11,212 nucleotides of DNA from Flavobacteriaceae bacterium (GTDB lineage Bacteria > Bacteroidota > Bacteroidia > Flavobacteriales > Flavobacteriaceae): NCBI GenBank assembly GCA_016763595.1, contig JAESTN010000215.1, positions 1-11,212 of the forward strand, read 5' to 3'. The translations under genes were made by a program, and so were the position numbers. How positions within the stretch are numbered: the first letter of the stretch is position 1; the number at the start of each line of letters is the position of its first letter. The notes beneath the pieces are model-generated. The model did not search any database. It saw only the letters and a program-made list of their open reading frames with translations, and was not told the origin of the DNA. Shown here piece after piece: positions 6,493 through 11,212 of this stretch.

Positions 6493-7422
6493 ATGAAGCA
6501 ATTAAGCGTAGACCATTTATTAGGCATAAAATATCTAAACAAAAATGATATTGATCTTATTTTTGAAACTGCCGATCATTTTAAAGAAGTAATAAATAGA
6601 CCTATTAAAAAAGTCCCTTCTCTTAGAGATATTACAATTGCCAATTTATTTTTTGAAAATAGCACTCGAACAAAACTATCTTTTGAGTTAGCAGAAAAAC
6701 GTTTATCGGCAGATGTCATTAACTTTTCGGCAAGTCAATCTTCCGTAAAAAAAGGAGAAACATTAATAGACACGGTAAACAATATTTTATCAATGAAAGT
6801 TGATATTGTTGTTATGCGTCATCCAAATGTAGGCGCCGGAGTTTTCTTATCTAAACATGTAGATGCTAAAATTATAAATGCGGGTGATGGAACACATGAA
6901 CACCCTACCCAAGCGTTATTGGATTCGTATTCAATACGAGAGAAACTTGGAACTGTAAAAGGGAAGAAAATTGTCATTGTTGGTGATATTTTACACTCTA
7001 GAGTTGCGTTGTCAAATATTTTCGCTTTGCAATTACAAGGAGCAAAAGTGAAGGTTTGTGGACCAACAACTTTAATTCCGAAATACATTTCTAGCTTAGG
7101 TGTTGAAGTAGAAACAAATTTAAAGAAAGCACTTGAATGGTGTGATGTTGCAAATGTTTTACGGGTACAACACGAAAGAATGGATATAAAATATTTTCCT
7201 TCTACTAGAGAATACACCCAACTGTTTGGAATCAACCAACAACTACTAGACAGCTTAGATAAAAAGATTGTGATTATGCATCCAGGCCCCATTAACCGAG
7301 GTGTAGAAATAACAAGTGATGTTGCAGATTCTCAGAACTCAATCATTTTAAATCAAGTTGAAAATGGAGTCGCTGTTAGAATGGCTGTTATCTATTTATT
7401 AGCACAACAGATAAAGAGATAG
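6493..7422 (+). CDS. pyrB: Aspartate carbamoyltransferase catalytic subunit
   Basis: PyrB condenses carbamoyl phosphate with L-aspartate to N-carbamoyl-L-aspartate, the committed step of de novo pyrimidine synthesis in the cytoplasm. The 309-residue protein is full length and has all key elements. They are the carbamoyl-phosphate loop FENSTRTK (54-61), SSVKKGET (83-90) with the mobile-loop lysine, MRHP (108-111), HPTQALLD (137-144), VGDILHSR (163-170), the aspartate-binding RVQHER (224-229) and HPGPINRG (263-270). No pyrI regulatory subunit follows, so allosteric control of the E. coli type is not indicated locally. The start lies one base after the pyrR stop, so translation is probably coupled. 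Other pyr genes are not in the window. Confidence 0.97.
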   Translation: MKQLSVDHLLGIKYLNKNDIDLIFETADHFKEVINRPIKKVPSLRDITIANLFFENSTRTKLSFELAEKRLSADVINFSASQSSVKKGETLIDTVNNILSMKVDIVVMRHPNVGAGVFLSKHVDAKIINAGDGTHEHPTQALLDSYSIREKLGTVKGKKIVIVGDILHSRVALSNIFALQLQGAKVKVCGPTTLIPKYISSLGVEVETNLKKALEWCDVANVLRVQHERMDIKYFPSTREYTQLFGINQQLLDSLDKKIVIMHPGPINRGVEITSDVADSQNSIILNQVENGVAVRMAVIYLLAQQIKR

Positions 7423-7452
7423 TTTTACCAAACTCCTATAATAATTGTACTT

Positions 7453-7785
7453 ATGGAAATTTCAAATCCAAAAAATTATACACTCATAACTTCTACAGAA
7501 AAATCATTTGAAGTGTTTCATGCTGCTTTTATTCGTCAAGATTTACATACGGTAAGCAATCATAAGATTGTGCAACTTTCTGAAAACCTTAACACTACAA
7601 TTCCAAATTTGTTGCTATTTTTGAATGTAGCAAACGAGCACAAAAATAACGGCATGTCTTTTGTGATAATCTGTAACGGAATTGACATTGACGAAATTTC
7701 TGATGAAATTAATATCGTTCCAACAATACTTGAAGCTGAAGATATTCTAGAAATGGAAGCGATTGAGCGAGATTTAGGTTTTTAA
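7453..7785 (+). CDS. Small STAS-like conserved protein in the ribonuclease Z neighbourhood
   Basis: This 110-residue protein has no signal peptide or membrane segment. The order of hydrophobic strands and helices (YTLITS, KIVQLSE, LLLFLNVANEH, SFVIICN) and the ending, in which VPTILEAEDILEMEAIERDLGF spans 89-110, resemble a STAS / anti-sigma-factor-antagonist fold. In that fold the last helix typically follows a PT..EA.D motif. This is recalled family resemblance, not a computed match. A run of acidic residues (DIDEISDE, 78-85) precedes it. Relatives beside rnz in flavobacteria have sometimes been labelled ribonuclease Z, but no metallo-beta-lactamase motif is present, so that label would be wrong here. 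The start is 30 bases after pyrB and the stop is 15 bases before the next gene, so it is in the same operon. No Ser/Thr phospho-site can be assigned with confidence. Confidence 0.75.
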   Translation: MEISNPKNYTLITSTEKSFEVFHAAFIRQDLHTVSNHKIVQLSENLNTTIPNLLLFLNVANEHKNNGMSFVIICNGIDIDEISDEINIVPTILEAEDILEMEAIERDLGF

Positions 7786-7800
7786 AAAAAAAGATAAAGA

Positions 7801-8118
7801 ATGGCGAAAAAATTACTCTTATTTATTTTTTTATGTTTTACAACTGTAGTTTTTTCTCAAAAAACACTGCAGAAGCTTAGTACTGCGCCAAATCCTTTTT
7901 ATAGTTCCACAACGATAAGTTTTAATTCGACAACTAAACAACCTGTTTTTTTAATCATTAAAAATGTGCTTGGAAAAACGGTGTACAAAAAAGTATATCG
8001 CACTAAAATTGGTAAAAACACTATTTTATTTAATAGAGACAACCTACAATCCGGAATGTATATTTATGCAATAAGAAGTAGAAAAGAAGTTGTTTCTAAA
8101 CGCTTTGTTATCAAATGA
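7801..8118 (+). CDS. Tiny secreted protein consisting of a T9SS type A sorting domain
   Basis: This 105-residue protein starts with a signal peptide (residues 1-19, MAKK then a hydrophobic core, ending VFS before Gln20). After only about eight residues it enters a domain with the ordered features of the T9SS type A C-terminal sorting domain: APNPF (29-33), TTISF (37-41), a strand followed by NVLGKTV (55-61), LQSGMYIY (82-89) and the terminal KRFVIK (100-105). In known T9SS clients this domain follows a large cargo, directs passage through the outer membrane and is usually removed or attached to lipid. Here there is no cargo. The stop codon overlaps the rnz start by 4 bases (ATGA at 8115-8118), so translation is probably coupled to rnz. 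It may be a real small secreted protein, a decoy for the secretion machinery or a relic, though an intact frame and tight spacing argue against decay. Confidence 0.85.
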   Translation: MAKKLLLFIFLCFTTVVFSQKTLQKLSTAPNPFYSSTTISFNSTTKQPVFLIIKNVLGKTVYKKVYRTKIGKNTILFNRDNLQSGMYIYAIRSRKEVVSKRFVIK

Positions 8119-9029
8119 GTTTAGTGCTAACAATTTTAGGCTGTCATTCTGCTACACCCCGAGTAAATGCACATCCAACTTCTCAATATTTAGAAATCAA
8201 CAACCGTCATTTTTTAATTGATTGTGGAGAAGGTACACAGCGTCAAATGCGCAAGCATAAGGTTGGTTTTTCTAAAATAAACCATATTTTTATTTCTCAT
8301 TTACATGGTGATCATTTCTTTGGATTGATTGGTTTAATTTCTACTTTCGGAATTTTAAACAGAGAAAAAGAGTTGCATATTTACGGCCCTAAAGGACTAA
8401 GAGAAGTTACTAGGCTGCAATTAAAAGTTTCAAAATCATATTCTAAATTCGACATTATTTACCACGAATTAACCTCTAAAGAAAGTGAACTTATTTTTGA
8501 AGACGATAAGGTTTCTGTAACTACAATCCCCTTAAACCATCGGGTGTATACAAATGGTTTTCTTTTTAGAGAAAAAGAAAAATTGAAGAAGCTAAACATA
8601 GAAAACGTACAACAATATCCAGAAATTGAAACTTGTGATTATCATCATATTAAAGCGGGGAAAGATATCACTTTAGAAAGTGGAGAAGTTATTAAAAATG
8701 AAGAGTTGACCTTGGCTCCATCAAAACCAAAAAGTTATGCTTTTTGTAGTGACACATCGTATAAAGAAGACATTGTTCCGATTATAAAAGAGGTAGATTT
8801 ATTATATCATGAAGCTACTTTTTTAAGCGACAGAGAAGATTTAGCAAAAAAAACAAAACATTCTACAGCAAAACAAGCAGCGCTAATCGCCTCACAAGCA
8901 GCCGTTAAGCAACTTATTATAGGCCACTACTCGAGTAGATATACTAATATTGATTTATTTAAAAAAGAAGCTTCCGAAATTTTCTCCAATGTAATTTTAG
9001 CAGAAGAAGGAAAAAAAGTATCTTTATAG
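8115..9029 (+). CDS. rnz: Ribonuclease Z (tRNA 3' processing endonuclease)
   Basis: RNase Z is a cytoplasmic zinc-dependent metallo-beta-lactamase-fold nuclease that cleaves the 3' trailer of tRNA precursors. The 304-residue length matches the short, dimeric bacterial form. All zinc ligands are seen: HLHGDH at 62-67 (His62, His64, Asp66, His67), His142 in NHR, Asp213 in SDTS and His271 in GHYSSRY. The N-terminal LGCHSATPR (8-16), GEGTQRQ (38-44) and HST (249-251) are also typical, and the long insert from about 150 to 200 corresponds to the flexible arm that grips tRNA. The ATG at 8115 overlaps the stop of the preceding sorting-domain gene by 4 bases and is well matched to family N-termini. 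It is the fifth gene of the plus-strand cluster. Confidence 0.97.
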   Translation: MSLVLTILGCHSATPRVNAHPTSQYLEINNRHFLIDCGEGTQRQMRKHKVGFSKINHIFISHLHGDHFFGLIGLISTFGILNREKELHIYGPKGLREVTRLQLKVSKSYSKFDIIYHELTSKESELIFEDDKVSVTTIPLNHRVYTNGFLFREKEKLKKLNIENVQQYPEIETCDYHHIKAGKDITLESGEVIKNEELTLAPSKPKSYAFCSDTSYKEDIVPIIKEVDLLYHEATFLSDREDLAKKTKHSTAKQAALIASQAAVKQLIIGHYSSRYTNIDLFKKEASEIFSNVILAEEGKKVSL

Positions 9030-9064
9030 TGTAAATATCTCCTGTAATATTTAATCTATTTCTA

Positions 9065-9835
9065 TTGGATCCAAATTCGATACATGCTTTGTATCAAGAT
9101 ATTTTTGATACATACCCTTCTATTGAAATTAAAGAGCATATTAATAAGCTAATTGAATTAGATTATTATTATCCCTTTAACACTACTTTTTTCTGTATTA
9201 CAAATACGCCAAAACAAAGTTTTGAGTATATCAGTAAAAACTTTACTGCATGTACTGGATTATCTAATAAGAAAATGCAGGAAGGCGGAATGGAATATTT
9301 TTGGTCTAGATTTCACCCAGATGACATTAGTTTATGGATAAAATGCCTTCAAGATTTGATGCGGTTTACCATGCATGAACTTTCTGATGAACAACGATTA
9401 AAAATGAGTTACACGTGGAATTATAGACTAAAAAATGCCAAAGGGAATTATGTTACAATCATTCAAAATACAACTCCTTTACAATTTGATGAAGCTCAAA
9501 AGCCAATTATTGGTTTGGCACATTACACCGTGTTAGATTCTGATGTAAACATGGATATTTGTGCTTCTGCAAAATACTTGAACGACACTAATGAATATGA
9601 AACATTATTTTATATAAACCAATCTAGCAATCACCTATTAAATATTATTAGCAATAGAGAACGAGATATTATTCGGTTACTTCTTACTCAAAAAACAAGC
9701 AAAGAAATTGCAGCTAGTTTAAACATCAGCAAACATACAGTAGACACACATAGAAGAAATATTTTAAAAAAACTGAATCTGTCCTCAACGATAGAGTTGA
9801 CACAGTATTTCAAAAACCAAAGCCAATTACTGTAG
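9065..9835 (+). CDS. PAS-domain LuxR-type transcriptional regulator with TTG start
   Basis: This 256-residue protein has an N-terminal PAS-like sensor region (about 40-150). FWSRFHPDD at 79-87 and a strand-rich section with YRLKNAKGNYV (120-130) match PAS_3 habits. The C-terminal LuxR/GerE helix-turn-helix runs from about Ser196 to Gln247 and includes SNRERDIIRLL, KTSKEIAASLNISKHTVDTH and RNILKKLNLSS. There is no receiver aspartate pocket, so it is not a classic response regulator. The sensed signal and targets are unknown. The frame is open only from 9035, and TTG at 9065 is its only usual start upstream of the PAS region. The first in-frame ATG is codon 71 and would cut the domain in half. 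No clear ribosome binding site is seen. The gene follows rnz by 35 bases and is probably the last gene of the cluster, with a hairpin starting in its stop codon. Confidence 0.85.
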   Translation: MDPNSIHALYQDIFDTYPSIEIKEHINKLIELDYYYPFNTTFFCITNTPKQSFEYISKNFTACTGLSNKKMQEGGMEYFWSRFHPDDISLWIKCLQDLMRFTMHELSDEQRLKMSYTWNYRLKNAKGNYVTIIQNTTPLQFDEAQKPIIGLAHYTVLDSDVNMDICASAKYLNDTNEYETLFYINQSSNHLLNIISNRERDIIRLLLTQKTSKEIAASLNISKHTVDTHRRNILKKLNLSSTIELTQYFKNQSQLL

Positions 9836-9874
9836 TACAATACTCAAAATGAGTATTGTACCGTTAACTTTTTT
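9835..9874 (+). terminator. Hairpin at the end of the PAS-LuxR gene
   Basis: A perfect 12-bp inverted repeat (GTACAATACTCA at 9835-9846, TGAGTATTGTAC at 9850-9861) with a 3-base loop starts in the last base of the stop codon. A run of six Ts follows after about 7 bases (9869-9874). The stem is AT-rich and the T-run is not immediately adjacent, so it may act in mRNA 3' end protection rather than as a classical terminator. Confidence 0.55.
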
Positions 9875-9911
9875 CAGATAACTTCGTGTAAAATTCTAAA
9901 CAAACTTATAA

Positions 9912-9999
9912 AGTAAATTGAATTGGCACTATCTAAAAGGTCCCCCCGGTCTCTAATAGAACATTTGAAAAAGATGTTTTTTGGTCAATTCAGTTTACT
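9912..9999. repeat. 88-base stretch bounded by 14-base inverted repeats, C-rich core
   Basis: AGTAAATTGAATTG at 9912-9925 and the complement of CAATTCAGTTTACT at 9986-9999 match at 13 of 14 positions. Between them lies GGTCCCCCCGGTCTC (9939-9953), strikingly GC-rich for this AT-rich genome. A hairpin follows (AACATTT at 9960-9966 with AGATGTT at 9972-9978, one G-T pair) with six Ts overlapping its end at 9977-9982. The stretch lies between two convergent genes. It could be a structured RNA, a compound terminator or a tiny non-autonomous mobile element. No known family is recognised. Confidence 0.45.
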
Positions 10000-10005
10000 C
10001 TTATT

Positions 10006-10368
10006 TTAATATTGATCTACACTTAGCAAAACTAAAGTACACGCTGCTTCTACCTCAATAGCATTTTCTTTAAGTAAATTCATCAACTCTGTGTTTTCGG
10101 TTCCTGGATTAAAAATTACTCGGATGGGCTTTACTTTTAAAATATAATTATAATACTCTTTTTGCCTAACGGGATTTAGATATAAAGTAATTGTATGTAG
10201 GTTCTCATATTCCACTTTTTCTGTTTCAATAACCACATCTAAAACGTGTCCTTTTTCTACTCCAATAGCAAAAGTTTCAATTTTCCGTTCTCTTAATTTA
10301 AAAATAGCTTTATTCGAGTAACGTGCTGTATTTACTGATGCTCCAAGCACTAAAGTAGATTTCTCCAT
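10006..10368 (-). CDS. CoA-binding-fold (Rossmann) protein
   Basis: This 120-residue cytoplasmic protein matches the small stand-alone CoA-binding domain family (CoA_binding_2, YccU-like), whose cellular role is mostly uncharacterised. Visible hallmarks are the N-terminal strand and glycine turn TLVLGAS (5-11) with the RYS (17-19) that often follows, then TLYLNPVRQ (61-69) and PIRVIFNPGTEN (81-92). The domain ends in an acidic helix and ACTLVLLS (109-116), which includes the conserved cysteine. Length is typical for the family, and no extra acetyltransferase or ligase domain is attached. It is a single gene, convergent with the PAS-LuxR gene and divergent from the receptor gene, with 109 bases to the latter. 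A good -7 box lies about 38 bases upstream of the start. Confidence 0.87.
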   Translation of the reverse strand: MEKSTLVLGASVNTARYSNKAIFKLRERKIETFAIGVEKGHVLDVVIETEKVEYENLHTITLYLNPVRQKEYYNYILKVKPIRVIFNPGTENTELMNLLKENAIEVEAACTLVLLSVDQY

Positions 10369-10405
10369 ATGTTAATAATAAGTTAAAGACTGTTAATACT
10401 AGTAA

Positions 10406-10441
10406 CAAATATAAACATTCAAGCGTCTACCTAACATCAAA
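10406..10441 (-). promoter_or_regulatory. Candidate promoter of the CoA-binding protein gene
   Basis: On the minus strand TATATTTG (complement of 10406-10413) is an exact match to the Bacteroidota -7 box TAnnTTTG. A TTTG (complement of 10438-10441) sits 24 bases upstream, one base beyond the usual spacing. Transcription would start about 30 bases before the ATG. No comparable site was found for the plus-strand receptor gene. Confidence 0.5.
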
Positions 10442-10477
10442 TCAAAACAACTTAAAACATATTTTTAAATCACATTT

Positions 10478-11212
10478 ATGAAAAAATTAATACTGCTTTT
10501 TATACTAACACTTAGTATCAGCTCTTATGCCCAATTAGACAAAAGCAAAATTTCTAGACCTGGAATTATTTCAGGTAAAGTAATAGATCAAACATCAAAA
10601 GAAGCCTTACCCTATGTAAATATTGTAATTAAAGACATTGCAAAAAAAATCATCACAGGTGGTATCACAACATTAGACGGTAAATTTAGAGTTAAAAACA
10701 TTCCTGAAGGAGTAAGTATATTAGAAGTTCAATTTATCGGGTACAAAACGTATTCAAGAGAAATTACCATTAACAATAAAAACAGAAGAATTAATCTTGG
10801 TACGCTTACATTAAGTGAAGATACTACTACGTTAGACGAAGTAGAAATAAGAGCAGAACTTTCTACCGTAATTCAAAAGATTGACAGAAAAGTAATCAAT
10901 GTAGGTAAAGATTTAACTGCTGCGGGAGCCACTGCTGCAGAATTACTTAACAACGTACAATCTGTACGTGTTGACAGTCAAACTGGTGCGCTAAGCCTAC
11001 GTGGAAACAGCAATGTCAGAGTGCTGGTTGACGGGAAACCTACCAATATGAATACGGCTCAATTGTTAAGACAAATTCCTTCTACTTCAATTAAAAGTAT
11101 TGAATTAATCACCAATCCTTCTGCAAAATACAATCCTGAAGGAATGAGTGGAATTATCAATATTACCTTAAACAAGAGCGCTAATATTGGATTTAACGGA
11201 TCTGTAAACGGA
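10478..11212 (+). CDS. TonB-dependent-receptor-like outer-membrane protein, 3' end missing
   Basis: The frame is open for 245 codons from the ATG at 10478 to the right edge. A signal peptide (residues 1-18, ending SSYA before Gln19) is followed by a carboxypeptidase-regulatory-like beta-sandwich (about 31-112). The sandwich has ISGKVIDQTSKEALPYVNI, TTLDGKFRVKNIP and VQFIGYKTY, the pattern found at the front of SusC- and OMP_b-brl_3-type receptors. Next comes a plug-like region (about 120-232) with LDEVEI, LSLRGNSNVRVLVDGKP (172-188), IPSTSIKSIELITNPSAKY (200-218) and GIINI (225-229). The beta-barrel lies beyond the window. Such proteins import or bind large substrates at the cell surface with TonB energy. 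The substrate is unknown, and no SusD partner can be seen. Confidence 0.92.
   Translation, partial: MKKLILLFILTLSISSYAQLDKSKISRPGIISGKVIDQTSKEALPYVNIVIKDIAKKIITGGITTLDGKFRVKNIPEGVSILEVQFIGYKTYSREITINNKNRRINLGTLTLSEDTTTLDEVEIRAELSTVIQKIDRKVINVGKDLTAAGATAAELLNNVQSVRVDSQTGALSLRGNSNVRVLVDGKPTNMNTAQLLRQIPSTSIKSIELITNPSAKYNPEGMSGIINITLNKSANIGFNGSVNG

Noticed and set aside
6819..7292. Minus-strand open frame of 157 codons
   Set aside because: It lies entirely within pyrB, whose motifs are complete on the other strand; its product resembles no family.
7801..8118. C-terminal remnant of a larger T9SS-secreted protein
   Set aside because: It has its own intact signal peptide and start, with tight spacing on both sides, so it is a complete small gene rather than a truncated end.
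9905..10004. CTTAT direct repeats flanking the inverted-repeat stretch as a target-site duplication
   Set aside because: Five bases of AT-rich sequence recur easily by chance, and the left copy is two bases away from the arm, so this is not evidence of insertion.
1..11212. CRISPR array, tRNA/rRNA genes, insertion sequences, prophage or defence genes
   Set aside because: No regular spacer-repeat series, tRNA cloverleaf, transposase, integrase or nuclease/methylase motifs were seen on either strand.

Overview
The window looks like ordinary chromosome from a marine-type member of the Flavobacteriaceae (Bacteroidota). The evidence is low GC, signal peptides ending in S-Q or A-Q, a type IX secretion (T9SS) sorting domain, an outer-membrane beta-barrel receptor with an N-terminal carboxypeptidase-like domain, a DUF349 protein, and promoter-like sites of the Bacteroidota form (TTG, about 19 bases, TAnnTTTG). 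I see no tRNA or rRNA, CRISPR array, transposase, integrase or phage gene. Genus is not resolved from sequence alone.

Left part (1-5644) is all on the minus strand. In transcription order it holds a TPR-repeat protein (5644-4274) closed by a strong hairpin terminator; two tandem DUF368 membrane proteins, the family now assigned to recycling of polyprenyl-phosphate carrier lipid; shikimate dehydrogenase aroE, starting one base after the second DUF368 gene; and a DUF349 protein that runs off the left edge and has an acidic N-terminus built from three 66-base repeats. DUF368, DUF368 and aroE look like one transcription unit, and the DUF349 gene may have its own promoter.

The divergent region 5645-5948 holds a good promoter for the plus-strand genes, short hairpins in the pyrR leader and an imperfect inverted repeat. 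To its right (5949-9835) lies a compact plus-strand cluster: pyrR, pyrB, a small STAS-like protein, a tiny secreted protein that is little more than a signal peptide plus a T9SS sorting domain, ribonuclease Z (rnz, overlapping the previous gene by 4 bases), and a PAS plus LuxR-HTH regulator that can only begin at TTG. The first two genes are pyrimidine functions; the next three seem to be a ribonuclease Z neighbourhood.

The right part has a convergent, structured gap (9836-10005) with a perfect 12-bp hairpin and an 88-base stretch bounded by near-perfect inverted repeats around a C-rich core. After it come a minus-strand CoA-binding-fold protein and a plus-strand outer-membrane receptor cut by the right edge.

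Most of this is core genome. The items most worth a second look are the cargo-less T9SS sorting-domain protein translationally coupled to rnz, the unassigned STAS-like protein beside it, the DUF368 pair, and the inverted-repeat element at 9912-9999.
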